A stretch of 64,000 bases of DNA, from positions 496,001 through 560,000 of the forward strand of contig JBFXDS010000002.1 of NCBI GenBank assembly GCA_050180895.1, given 5' to 3'. Positions 1 to 7,463 of this stretch are shown one piece after another (the first letter of the stretch is position 1; every line of letters begins with the position of its first letter). Under the pieces are notes generated by a model. The model was given only the letters and a program-made list of their open reading frames with translations. It had not been told where the DNA came from and did no database searches. The position numbers and the translations under genes were made by a program. This stretch comes from JBGPEQ01 sp050180895. GTDB taxonomy: Bacteria; Pseudomonadota; Alphaproteobacteria; Dongiales; Dongiaceae.

Positions 1-91
1 CCGCCGTCAACGTCGTCTTCCCGTGGTCGACGTGCCCGATCGTCCCGACATTGCAGTGCGGCTTCGTCCGCTCAAACTTCGCTTTCGCCAT
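1..91 (-). CDS. tuf: Elongation factor Tu, N-terminal part (runs off left edge)
   Basis: The minus strand begins MAKAKFERTKPHCNVGTIGH and continues into the GTPase P-loop GHVDHGKTTLT, the invariant start of EF-Tu, which delivers aminoacyl-tRNA to the ribosome. Only about 30 residues lie in the window. It sits just downstream of tRNA-Tyr and tRNA-Gly on the same strand, the usual tRNA-tuf transcription unit in proteobacteria. Confidence 0.97.
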   Translation of the reverse strand, partial: MAKAKFERTKPHCNVGTIGHVDHGKTTLTA

Positions 92-152
92 CTGTCCTAG
101 TCCTCGTCCTCGAGTCCCTCGTCCTCGGATTCCCTCGCCGCTGACCGCAAGT

Positions 153-226
153 TGGAGCGGGTGATGGGAATCGAACCCACGTAGCCAGCTTGGAAGGCTG
201 GTGCTCTACCATTGAGCTACACCCGC
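153..226 (-). tRNA. tRNA-Gly (anticodon TCC), CCA encoded
   Basis: Read on the minus strand, the gene starts GCGGGTGTAGCTCAATGGTA, has anticodon stem-loop CCAGC-CTTCCAA-GCTGG with TCC, T-loop GGTTCGATTCC and acceptor ACCCGC followed by T and an encoded CCA. It lies about 60 nt upstream of tuf. Confidence 0.97.
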
Positions 227-282
227 AGCCCCGTTCCAGCACCTCGCCTGTTCGCTTCGTCGCCCACCCCTGAGGCCGCAAG

Positions 283-368
283 TGGTGGAGGGGGTAGGAT
301 TCGAACCTACGTAGGCGTGCGCCAACGGGTTTACAGCCCGTCCCCTTTAGCCACTCGGGCACCCCTCC
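283..368 (-). tRNA. tRNA-Tyr (anticodon GTA), CCA encoded
   Basis: On the minus strand it starts GGAGGGGTGCCCGAGTGG, has anticodon loop CTGTAAA (GTA), a long class II variable arm, T-loop GGTTCGAATCC and acceptor CCCTCC plus an encoded ACCA. The class II size and GTA identify bacterial tRNA-Tyr. It is the first gene of the tRNA-tuf unit. Confidence 0.97.
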
Positions 369-406
369 TGACTCTGCCGGTCCTTAGCTTTCTGGCGGAG
401 TTGCGC

Positions 407-434
407 AATATGTGGATTCACGGTGACTTGTCAA
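407..434 (-). promoter_or_regulatory. Sigma-70-type promoter of the tRNA-Tyr/tRNA-Gly/tuf unit
   Basis: The minus strand carries a perfect -35 TTGACA (434-429) and a -10-like CATATT (412-407) separated by 16 nt. This lies about 40 nt upstream of the tRNA-Tyr gene in the divergent gap with rlmB. Assignment is by consensus match only. Confidence 0.55.
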
Positions 435-536
435 TGACAAACCGCGTAAAAACGACCGCAGCGGCGCGTCCCTCGCCGGACCCGCCGCCGTGGCAATGCT
501 AAATCGTCCGAATTTGCGGCGATCATAGGGAGCGAG

Positions 537-1367
537 ATGGGCAAACGCAAGCCATTCCAACGGCCCGAGCCGCCCGCCGACGCGCCGGCCGCCGTCGGCT
601 CGCCCTACTGGCTGTTCGGCGGCCACCCGGTCGAGGCGGCCCTGCGCAATCCCCGCCGCCGGGCGCACCGCCTGCTGGCGACTGCCGAGGCCGCCGCCCA
701 GCAGGCCGCCCTGCTGCAGCTCGCGCGCACCCGGCCGCAGGGCGCGCCGCGCCTGGAGACGGTCGACCGCGAGTTCCTCGCCCGCCACCTGCCGGCCGGC
801 GCCGTGCATCAGGGTCTGGCCCTGCTGGCCGAGCCGCTGCCGCCGGTCGACATCTACGCGGTCTGCGACGACCTAGCCGACCGGCCGGACGCCGCCCTCC
901 TTCTGCTCGATCAGGTCACCGACCCGCACAATGTCGGCGCCATCCTGCGCTCCGCCGCCGCTTTCGGCGCCCGCGCCGTGATCTGCACCGAGCGCCATGC
1001 CGCCGCCGAGACCGGCGTGCTGGCTAAGGCCGCCTCGGGCGCGCTCGAGCATGTGCCGCTGGTCGCCGTCGCCAATCTCGCCCGCGCCATGGACATGCTG
1101 AAGGAGGCCGGCGTCTGGTGCGCCGGCCTCGCCGCCGACGCGCCGCGGACCCTGGCCGAGGCCCGCCTCGCCGGCAAGATCGCCGTCGCGCTCGGTGCCG
1201 AGGGAAGCGGCCTGCGCCGGCTGACCCGCGAGCGCTGCGACCTGCTCCTGCGGCTGCCGACGCAGGGCCCGATCGCCCAGCTCAACGTCTCCAACGCCGC
1301 CGCCATCGCGCTCTACGAGCTGGCCCGCGCCCGCCCGCATTTGCCATCGCAGGACGGCGGCGGATAG
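537..1367 (+). CDS. rlmB: TrmH/SpoU-family 23S rRNA 2'-O-methyltransferase (RlmB-like)
   Basis: 276 aa. The N-terminal part resembles the substrate-binding domain (YWLFGGHPVEAAL near residue 23). The C-terminal SPOUT domain has all three family motifs: DPHNVGAILRSA near 130, VALGAEGSGL near 220 and LNVSNAAAIALYE near 250. RlmB uses SAM to methylate the ribose of G2251 in the 23S P-loop. The start is supported by the GGGAGCGAG just upstream. A location beside tRNA-Tyr and tuf is usual in alphaproteobacteria. The specific target rRNA site is inferred from the family. Confidence 0.9.
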   Translation: MGKRKPFQRPEPPADAPAAVGSPYWLFGGHPVEAALRNPRRRAHRLLATAEAAAQQAALLQLARTRPQGAPRLETVDREFLARHLPAGAVHQGLALLAEPLPPVDIYAVCDDLADRPDAALLLLDQVTDPHNVGAILRSAAAFGARAVICTERHAAAETGVLAKAASGALEHVPLVAVANLARAMDMLKEAGVWCAGLAADAPRTLAEARLAGKIAVALGAEGSGLRRLTRERCDLLLRLPTQGPIAQLNVSNAAAIALYELARARPHLPSQDGGG

Positions 1368-1422
1368 ACTGGCGCCATTCACTGCCGCGTCCGCTCATTC
1401 GTTCAAGTCATAGGGGTGCGCC

Positions 1423-1852
1423 GATGACGCCGCGATCCGCCCTCCCGGTCCTTGCCGTCCTCTTCGCCCTCGCCGCGCCCGCCGCCGCCCAGGACGGGCC
1501 GGCGCCCGGCTCGCTGCGCTGGTTCGACAGCTTCGATGCGGACGGCGACGGCGTCCTCACGCCGTCGGAGATCGAGAGCGCCGGCGCCGCCGAGTTCGCC
1601 CGCATCGACAGGGACGGCAGCGGCGGCATCGCTCCGGACGAATACCTCGCCGACAACCCGGACACTGCCGAGGACGAAGTCCGCAAGACGCGCGACCGCT
1701 TCACCGTGATGGATCGCCGCGGCGACGGCAACGGCGTGGCCTCGCAGCGCGAGTTCATCAATTTCGGCAAGTTCATCATCGAGATCGCCGACTTCGACGG
1801 CGACAGCCGCCTCTCCCGCCAGGAGTTCATCGACGGCATCTCCGCGCCGTAA
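1423..1852 (+). CDS. Secreted EF-hand calcium-binding protein
   Basis: 142 aa. A signal peptide (hydrophobic LAVLFALAAPAAA, cleavage near AAAQ-D) precedes four EF-hand-like loops: DADGDGVLTPSE, DRDGSGGIAPDE, a degenerate one around DRRGDGNGVASQ, and DFDGDSRLSRQE. It is therefore a small periplasmic or secreted Ca2+-binding protein, and no enzymatic domain is seen. It follows rlmB by 55 nt on the same strand. Its physiological role is not evident. Confidence 0.8.
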
Positions 1853-1903
1853 GCGTCGGCGATCTCATTCGGCCCGGAGGATTTCGGATCGGGAGGCTTG
1901 CCC

Positions 1904-2389
1904 ATGGCGAACGACGAGACTTTCTCTCTGGACGGCGGCTGCACCTGCCGCGAGGTGCGCTACCGGATGACCAGCCGGCCGCTGTTCGTCCATTGCTGCC
2001 ATTGCCGCTGGTGCCAGCGCGAGACCGGCGCCTCCTTCGCGCTCAACGCCATGATCGAGGCCGATCGCGTCGTCCTGCTGAGCGGTTCGCCCGAGCTGGT
2101 GAACACGCCCTCGAACAGCGGCAGGGGCCAGAAGATCTGGCGCTGTCCGCGCTGCCGCATCGCCGTCTGGAGCAACTATTCCGGGGCCGGCGACGCCGTC
2201 CGCTTCGTGCGCGTCGGCACCCTCGACGATCCCGACCGCCTGCCGCCGGACATCCACATCTTCACCGCCTCGAAGCAGCCCTGGGTCGTCCTGCCGCCCG
2301 GCACGCCGGCGGTCGTCGAATACTACGACCGCGAGAAATACTGGCCGCCGGAGAGCCTCGCCCGTCTGCGCACGCTCCGCGGCGGCTGA
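1904..2389 (+). CDS. GFA (glutathione-dependent formaldehyde-activating)-family protein
   Basis: 161 aa. Zinc-binding cysteines are arranged as in the GFA/CENP-V fold: GGCTCREVRY, then HCCHCRWCQRETG, and later CPRCRIAVWSNY. Family members bind zinc. Only a few act on S-hydroxymethylglutathione, so formaldehyde activation is not assured. ATG 1904 has GGAGG seven bases upstream, which decides the start over a TTG two codons earlier. It faces the convergent aminotransferase gene across an 18-nt gap. Confidence 0.85.
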   Translation: MANDETFSLDGGCTCREVRYRMTSRPLFVHCCHCRWCQRETGASFALNAMIEADRVVLLSGSPELVNTPSNSGRGQKIWRCPRCRIAVWSNYSGAGDAVRFVRVGTLDDPDRLPPDIHIFTASKQPWVVLPPGTPAVVEYYDREKYWPPESLARLRTLRGG

Positions 2390-2407
2390 CGGCGCCGGAG
2401 TCGCTTC

Positions 2408-3754
2408 TTACGCCGCCGCCGCGATCGACGCCCGCAGGATGTCGGCGATGCGGTCGAGGGTCTCCGGCGGCGTCGAGAGCGGCGGGGCGATGCAGATGGT
2501 GTCGCCGATCGCCGGCTCGGCCGCGCCGCCCCGCAGGCGGAAGATCAGCCCGCGCGCCAGCGCCTCCTTGGCCACGCGCGCGCCCAGCCCGATGGCCGGC
2601 GCCCGCGTCTCCTTCTTCTCCACCAGCTCGATGCCGCACATCATGCCGAGGCCGCGCACCTCGCCCACGTTGGGCAGGTCGCGCAGGCTCTCCAGCCCGG
2701 CCAGCAGCCGCCGGCCCATGACGGCGGCGCGCTCCACGAGCTTCTCCTCCTCGATGATCTCGACGTTGCGCAGGCCGACGGCGCAGCAGGCGGGGTGGCC
2801 GGAATAGGTCGCCGCGTGCATGAACTTCTGGTCCGCCGGCGCGCCCAGCATGACCTGGTGCACCTTGCGCGAGATGATGACCCCGCCGAGCGGCAGATAG
2901 GCGCTGGTCACGCCCTTGGCGAACGACACAAGGTCCGGCTCGACGCCCCAATGGCCGAGGGCGAACCAGCGGCCGGTGCGGCCGAAGCCGGTGATCACCT
3001 CGTCGGCGATCAGCAGCACCTCATGCCGGTCGCAGATCTCGCGCAGGCGCGGGAAATAGGTCGGCGGCGGCACGATCACGCCGCCCGCGCCCATCACCGG
3101 CTCGGCGATGACGGCGGCGACCGTGTCGGCCCCTTCCTTCAGGATCGCCTGCTCCACCGCCTCGGCGGCGCCGACGCCCGGATCCTCGTTGCCCGGCCAG
3201 CGGTAGGCATAGGGCGCCGCCACCTGCAGGAAGTTGGGCACCAGCGGCCCGAACATCTTGTGATAGGACGCCATTCCCGTCGCGCTCATCGCCGCCATGG
3301 TGACGCCGTGATAGCCGTGGATGCGCGAGATCACCTTCACCTTGTTCGGCTTGCCGCGCAGCTTCCAGTGGTAGCGCGCGATCTTGAAGGCCGACTCGTT
3401 CGATTCCGCGCCGGCGGTGGTGAAGTAGATCGCGGAGCTGGTGGGATAGGCGAGCTTGACGATCTTCTCGGCCAGCCGCGTCGACGGGATGTTGGAGGCC
3501 CCGGCATAGGCCGAGGTGAAGGCCAGCTTCGCCATCTGCGTCGCCGCGGCGTCGGCCAGTTCCTTGCGGCCGTGGCCGGCGTTCACGTTCCACAGGCTCG
3601 ACAGCCCGTCGATATACTGCTTGCCGTCCGCATCGATCAGCATCTCGTTGCGGCCTTCGACGAACAGGATCGGCTGCTCGTGGTCCTTGACGTGGTGAAG
3701 CGGATGGATCAGGTGGCGCTGGTCGGTCTCGAGAATCGCCCGTGCGGCTTCCAT
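2408..3754 (-). CDS. Class III PLP-dependent aminotransferase (omega-transaminase type)
   Basis: 448 aa. The PLP signature reads LLIADEVITGFGRTGRW, and the Schiff-base lysine lies in VSFAKGVTSAYLPLGG. The N-terminal DGLSSLWNVNAGHG and AGAESNESAFK segments are typical of the omega-amino acid/polyamine:pyruvate aminotransferase group. It probably moves an amino group from an amine or omega-amino acid to pyruvate. The substrate cannot be fixed from sequence. ATG 3754 is preceded by AAGGGA and chosen over an in-frame ATG 48 nt upstream. It is one of three such paralogues in the window. Confidence 0.88.
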   Translation of the reverse strand: MEAARAILETDQRHLIHPLHHVKDHEQPILFVEGRNEMLIDADGKQYIDGLSSLWNVNAGHGRKELADAAATQMAKLAFTSAYAGASNIPSTRLAEKIVKLAYPTSSAIYFTTAGAESNESAFKIARYHWKLRGKPNKVKVISRIHGYHGVTMAAMSATGMASYHKMFGPLVPNFLQVAAPYAYRWPGNEDPGVGAAEAVEQAILKEGADTVAAVIAEPVMGAGGVIVPPPTYFPRLREICDRHEVLLIADEVITGFGRTGRWFALGHWGVEPDLVSFAKGVTSAYLPLGGVIISRKVHQVMLGAPADQKFMHAATYSGHPACCAVGLRNVEIIEEEKLVERAAVMGRRLLAGLESLRDLPNVGEVRGLGMMCGIELVEKKETRAPAIGLGARVAKEALARGLIFRLRGGAAEPAIGDTICIAPPLSTPPETLDRIADILRASIAAAA

Positions 3755-3920
3755 CGGAATGGATCCCTTCTGCAGATGCCGTCTTCCGAAGGCGGCATGC
3801 AAGGTTAGAAGACCCGCCCCGCCCTGCCAAGATGCTCCGCCGTCGCAGCCGTCATGCGCTCATGTCAACCGTGGGAACGAGAACAACCGCTCGTTTCGCC
3901 GCCGTCTCGGACCGGCGCCG

Positions 3921-4004
3921 TGCGTGCTTCGACAAGCTCGGCATGAGGGAGATTCTTTGTGCCACCAGGACTCCACCTCATCCTGAGCCTGTCGAAGGAC
4001 GCAC
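3921..4004. repeat. Interspersed inverted repeat (CTTCGACAAGCTC family), copy 1
   Basis: An imperfect palindrome of about 29-bp arms flanks a loop of about 26 nt. The left arm reads GCTTCGACAAGCTCGGCATG and the right arm CATCCTGAGCCTGTCGAAGG. The same element with the same geometry recurs at 29936-30018. It occupies most of the gap between the aminotransferase and the membrane protein gene. Confidence 0.85.
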
Positions 4005-4052
4005 GACGGCCCTGCAGCGCCGTTGCCGGCGCCAAACACGATTGCCCTGGAA

Positions 4053-4445
4053 TCACGCCGTGCCCTGCCGCCGCTCGCCGAGCCATCCGCCCACGACTCC
4101 GGCCACGAACGGGATGAGGCCGCCCGCCAGCAGATTGAGGATCGTGAAGTTGCCGGAGATGAGCAGCGCGATGACCACGGCGATCGCTGCGGAAATGCCG
4201 GGCTCGATGATCGTTCGCCCGATCGATTTGGCGCCGACGATGAAGCCGCCGATGGCGAAGACCAGAATGTTGATCGCCGCGATGAGCGCGACCTGCCCGC
4301 CGCTGAGCTCGATGCTTTGGGGATCGGTGGCTCCCTCGAGTTGAGAACGCAGCAGAAATGCCACGATGAAGCTCGCGACGAGGTTGAGGACCACCATGAT
4401 CAGCACGCCGATCCCGATCCATTTCCAGTCCAATGTTCGCGCCAT
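4053..4445 (-). CDS. Small integral membrane protein, unknown function
   Basis: 130 aa. About four hydrophobic helices are visible: WIGIGVLIMVVLNLVASFIV, VALIAAINILVFAIGGFIVG, AAIAVVIALLISGNFTIL and LAGGLIPFVAGVVGGWLG. No catalytic motif is recognised. ATG 4445 is preceded by GGAGGGGG, and the longer upstream reading is unsupported. It has no operon partner. Confidence 0.7.
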   Translation of the reverse strand: MARTLDWKWIGIGVLIMVVLNLVASFIVAFLLRSQLEGATDPQSIELSGGQVALIAAINILVFAIGGFIVGAKSIGRTIIEPGISAAIAVVIALLISGNFTILNLLAGGLIPFVAGVVGGWLGERRQGTA

Positions 4446-4554
4446 TTCGCCCCCTCCGACGACCACGCCGACACGTAGCATCATATTCTGGGCGCCCATT
4501 CCGCGCCGCTCGCAATTGGACCTTGGTCCAACGCGGCCGCCGCGCCGGCCGCGG

Positions 4555-4740
4555 CGGCCCCCAAGGCATCGCCCGACGCATCGGCGCTCCCCGCGACGCG
4601 CGCGAGCTGGCGGACGCCTGCGCCGCCAACAGGCTGGCGATCCTCATCCCCTGTCACCGCGTCGTGAAGAAAGGACGGCTCGATCCGGCTACCGCTGGGG
4701 CTTCCGGCGCAAGCGGGAGCTGCTCGCGCGCGAGCGCAGG
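4555..4740 (+). pseudogene. Remnant of Ada/MGMT O6-alkylguanine-DNA alkyltransferase C-terminal domain
   Basis: One frame reads GIARRIGAP..., then CAANRLAILIPCHRVVKK, the hallmark helix plus the PCHR active site of O6-methylguanine methyltransferases. The reading then shifts frame: DGSI appears in a second frame and SGYRWGFRRKRELLARER in a third. At least two indels therefore separate the active-site motif from the conserved C-terminal YRWG motif. The N-terminal domain is absent. The acceptor Cys codon survives, but no intact protein can be made. Confidence 0.75.
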
Positions 4741-4756
4741 GCTGGACAAACCGCTT

Positions 4757-4785
4757 GTAGGGGCGGGTCTCAGACCCGCCCCCTC
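4757..4785. repeat. Short GC-rich palindrome (GTAGGGGCGGGTC family)
   Basis: GGGGCGGGTCTCAGACCCGCCCC forms a 10-bp near-perfect stem with a tiny loop. It sits immediately after the ada remnant and downstream of the convergent 4812 gene. It belongs to a set of related GGGGCG...CGCCCC palindromes in the gaps of this window. Confidence 0.75.
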
Positions 4786-4811
4786 CTCGGCGACAGAAAG
4801 CATGATGACCC

Positions 4812-5240
4812 TTATTGGCGAAAGCGCTCCGGCATCTGCGGATTGTTCGCCGGATTGGTATCGTGCCTGGACAGTCGTGTGACCAGCGCGCCGCCGACCA
4901 GGGGCCGCAGGTCTGCCTCGATCGCGTCTGCCGTCTCCTTGGAATACACTTCGGCGCTGTCGACATAGATCGTGAAGGACTTGAGGTATTTCGCCCGCTT
5001 TGCCGGATCCTCGATCGTCGCCTTGGTCCACGCGTAGAGTGGATAGCCGGCCGCGCCCTGCCTCTCGGCCTCGGCAACATAGTCCGCGAACGCATCGAAC
5101 TGGCATTTCATCGTCGCTCGATGCCGGGTCAGGATGTCCATCAGCGGCTTGAGAACCGGATCGTCGGGCGCCCGGCGCGCCGTGTCCGCAAACTCATCGG
5201 CGAGGTCGATGCGGATCTGATACTCCCATTGGTTGCTCAT
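4812..5240 (-). CDS. Hypothetical protein
   Basis: 142 aa, soluble and charged, with no signal peptide or transmembrane segment. It starts MSNQWEYQIRIDLADEFAD. I do not recognise a family. ATG 5240 has an excellent Shine-Dalgarno (GGGAGGTG), so it is probably expressed. It is transcribed away from mrr, with a 225-nt divergent gap between them. Confidence 0.6.
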   Translation of the reverse strand: MSNQWEYQIRIDLADEFADTARRAPDDPVLKPLMDILTRHRATMKCQFDAFADYVAEAERQGAAGYPLYAWTKATIEDPAKRAKYLKSFTIYVDSAEVYSKETADAIEADLRPLVGGALVTRLSRHDTNPANNPQMPERFRQ

Positions 5241-5414
5241 GCTTTCACCTCCCTCGACTACCGCAGCGGTTCTGCCTCGCGACGGAGTCGCACGCCAAAA
5301 CCATCAGATCCAGCGCTGCGTTCACAGTTTTGCATGCTGGTCCAGCAATGGCGGATGAGGCGCTACGCGCTCCCTTGTGGGTTTGATCACGTTGGGTCGA
5401 CGCCAACTCCACCG

Positions 5415-5438
5415 CGATGATATAACACGATGATATAA
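5415..5438. promoter_or_regulatory. 11-bp tandem direct repeat upstream of mrr
   Basis: CGATGATATAA occurs twice (5415-5425 and 5428-5438) with a 13-bp period, 28 nt upstream of the mrr start. Each copy contains a -10-like TATAA. It could be a promoter with a repeated operator. The AT-rich stretch contrasts with the GC-rich surroundings. Confidence 0.4.
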
Positions 5439-5465
5439 GAGGAACGCGATGCGGGTGGGAGCGAG

Positions 5466-6395
5466 ATGGCCATCCCCGACTACGAGACGCTGATGTTGCC
5501 CGTGCTGAAGGTCGCCGATGACGGGCAGGAACATCGAATCCGCGACGTCATCGAGCGACTAGCCCACGATTTCGGGCTTACCGCCGAAGAGCGCCAACAG
5601 CTCCTGCCGAGTGGCAAGCAGACGAGGTTCGACAACCGCGTGCATTGGGCGAAAGGCTACATGGTCCAGGCAGGTCTCCTGGAGGCCACCAGGAGAGGTC
5701 ACTTCCGGATCACCGACCGCGGCCGCAAAATTCTCGCCGAGTCGCCATCTCACATCGATAACAAGTACCTGTCTCGGTTTCCTGAGTTCACCCAGTTTCT
5801 TGACCGCAACCGCACGCCAAGCGTTGTAGCGTCGGTCGATGCGGGCGCGGCCGTCGCCGCTGTAGAGACGCAAACGCCGGACGAGATCCTCCGTAGCGCG
5901 GTCGACGAGATCGAGGCCGCGCTCAGGAAGGAACTCCTGGACCGCATCATCGCCGCTCCTCCCGCGTTCTTCGAACGGTTGATTGTCACGTTACTTCTCG
6001 CCATGGGTTACGGCGGGTCGCGGGCCGATGCGGGACAGATCGTCGGCCGCTCCGGCGACGGCGGCATCGACGGCGTCATTGACCAGGACGCCTTGGGGCT
6101 GGACCGTGTCTACGTACAGGCGAAGCGCTATGCGGCAGATAATGCAGTCAGCGAGCCGGAGATCAGGGCTTTCAGCGGGAGTCTCGGCGCCGCCAAGGCG
6201 AACAAAGGCGTGTTCGTAACCACTTCCTACTTCACCCATCCGGCTCAGAGCTTCGCCGAGCGCCATCCGTTCCGGATCGTCCTCATTGACGGCGAACAGC
6301 TCACCGCCCTGATGATCCGCCACAACGTCGGCGCCCGGATCGACGAAACCCTGTACATCAAGAAGGTCGACGAAGATTTCTTTGCGGAGGAGTAG
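5466..6395 (+). CDS. mrr: Mrr-type restriction endonuclease (type IV, modified-DNA targeting)
   Basis: 309 aa with two domains. An Mrr_N winged-helix domain covers about residues 5-95 (IPDYETLMLPVLKVADDGQEH at the start, then RDVIERLAH). The C-terminal Mrr_cat PD-(D/E)xK nuclease covers about residues 160-300, with FFERLIVTLLLAMGYGG, GRSGDGGIDG (Asp202) and VQAKRY (Gln218, Lys220), the Q-x-K variant typical of Mrr. The family cuts methylated foreign DNA. GGGAGCGAG precedes the ATG. A HEPN-CBS gene follows after 115 nt on the same strand, and no methyltransferase gene is nearby, which fits type IV. Confidence 0.9.
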   Translation: MAIPDYETLMLPVLKVADDGQEHRIRDVIERLAHDFGLTAEERQQLLPSGKQTRFDNRVHWAKGYMVQAGLLEATRRGHFRITDRGRKILAESPSHIDNKYLSRFPEFTQFLDRNRTPSVVASVDAGAAVAAVETQTPDEILRSAVDEIEAALRKELLDRIIAAPPAFFERLIVTLLLAMGYGGSRADAGQIVGRSGDGGIDGVIDQDALGLDRVYVQAKRYAADNAVSEPEIRAFSGSLGAAKANKGVFVTTSYFTHPAQSFAERHPFRIVLIDGEQLTALMIRHNVGARIDETLYIKKVDEDFFAEE

Positions 6396-6510
6396 CGGCT
6401 GTGTATTCATCTGCTCAGAGGTCGGCAGTACGAAATCGGTGCAGACACGCTTGCCCGATATCGACACCCAAGCGTCTACACTGATCTCTTGCGGCGGACA
6501 GCCTGCGATC

Positions 6511-7275
6511 ATGAATACAATTGGCGCCGAAATCCATCAAAGCGAATTCTTCCGGGATCTGCTTCGCTCAGCTCGTGACTTTGCGCTAGCGGATGCTGAA
6601 GGATTTCAGGGTGTCGTGCACGCACTTGAGCTCATCGGCCAACAACGGACCGGCAGAGTGAGTGGTCTTGGCGACTACGAACATGAGTTGTCTGCGTTAG
6701 CCCACAAGTCGTCATTGTCGAATGACATTCCATTGAGGTCGCCGGGCTATCACACCAGGTTTTGCACGCTGTACAAAGAGCTTCGGCGGGCGCGGAATGA
6801 CGCCGTCCATCAAGGTGCTTACGCGCGGATTCTGACAGACCACGCGGTGGAGCTTGCAATCATTCTTGAGGATGCGCTTATGACCGATGCATTTCTGGTC
6901 TCACAGTTCATGGTCCGCGATGTGGTTGAAGCGCAACCCTGGCATCCAGTCAGTTTCGTGCGCCAGCAGATGTTGAAGCATGCGTTCTCGTACCTGCCAA
7001 CCAGAATCAACGATAGGTGGCGACTGATACCGGAGTACTCGATAGCTCGATACCTTCGAGGTGCAGGATCACAAGGGATACGAAAGGATCGACTACTCAC
7101 CCACGTTAGCGAGGCGATGCAAGCGGGAATGCAACTGCTGGAAACGAATCCCGTGGCTCCGCAAACTCCAATTTCAGAGATCCTACCCCTGATCAGCGCA
7201 GAACCGATTTTGGTGGTTGATCCCGATCGAGAAGACGTCCTGATGGGACTTCTCACTGCATCAGATATCTTGTGA
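6511..7275 (+). CDS. HEPN-CBS protein, putative RNase effector with nucleotide-sensing domain
   Basis: 254 aa. The N-terminal half is helical and contains RRARNDAVHQGAYAR, in which Arg95-x4-His100 matches the catalytic R-x4-6-H motif of HEPN RNases. The C-terminal half resembles a CBS pair: one unit at about 133-182 (FMVRDVVEAQPWHPVSFV, then YLPTRINDRWRLIPEYSIAR) and a second at about 205-254 ending ILVVDPDREDVLMGLLTASD. CBS pairs bind adenine nucleotides, so ligand-gated RNA cleavage is a reasonable inference. The gene looks clearly lower in GC than its flanks, suggesting transfer. ATG 6511 is chosen where similarity begins, and no strong RBS is visible. It may be co-transcribed with mrr. 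Confidence 0.65.
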   Translation: MNTIGAEIHQSEFFRDLLRSARDFALADAEGFQGVVHALELIGQQRTGRVSGLGDYEHELSALAHKSSLSNDIPLRSPGYHTRFCTLYKELRRARNDAVHQGAYARILTDHAVELAIILEDALMTDAFLVSQFMVRDVVEAQPWHPVSFVRQQMLKHAFSYLPTRINDRWRLIPEYSIARYLRGAGSQGIRKDRLLTHVSEAMQAGMQLLETNPVAPQTPISEILPLISAEPILVVDPDREDVLMGLLTASDIL

Positions 7276-7283
7276 TAGATTTC

Positions 7284-7451
7284 TCAGCCGTGCCAAGCCG
7301 CACGTTCCGATGAAAGCCTGCGCTGCTTCTTGGCCTGCCGCCGCTGCCAGGTGATCACCTCCCCGATTGCACGCGCTTCAAAGACCTCGATCACTCCTTC
7401 CTCGCGAAGGAAGTCGTCGAGCGCCGAACCGATGTGTTTGTTCTCCCTCAT
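7284..7451 (-). pseudogene. Truncated duplicate of the XRE-type antitoxin at 8076-8360
   Basis: A 55-codon minus-strand ORF starts MRENKHIGSALDDFLREEGV and is nearly identical over about 48 residues to the antitoxin at 8076-8360 (MRKNKHIGSTLDDFLREEGV). It then diverges into SSERAAWHG and stops, losing the whole helix-turn-helix. The break lies 9 nt from the end of the HEPN-CBS gene, so the opposite-strand insertion may have removed the 3' half. Confidence 0.7.
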
Positions 7452-7463
7452 CACATCGCGCCC

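Noticed and set aside
5389..5413. Functional tRNA gene upstream of mrr
   Set aside because: Only a T-arm-like hairpin and a TCCACC end are present. No matching D-arm, anticodon arm or acceptor 5' strand can be drawn. It is kept only as a possible attachment scar.
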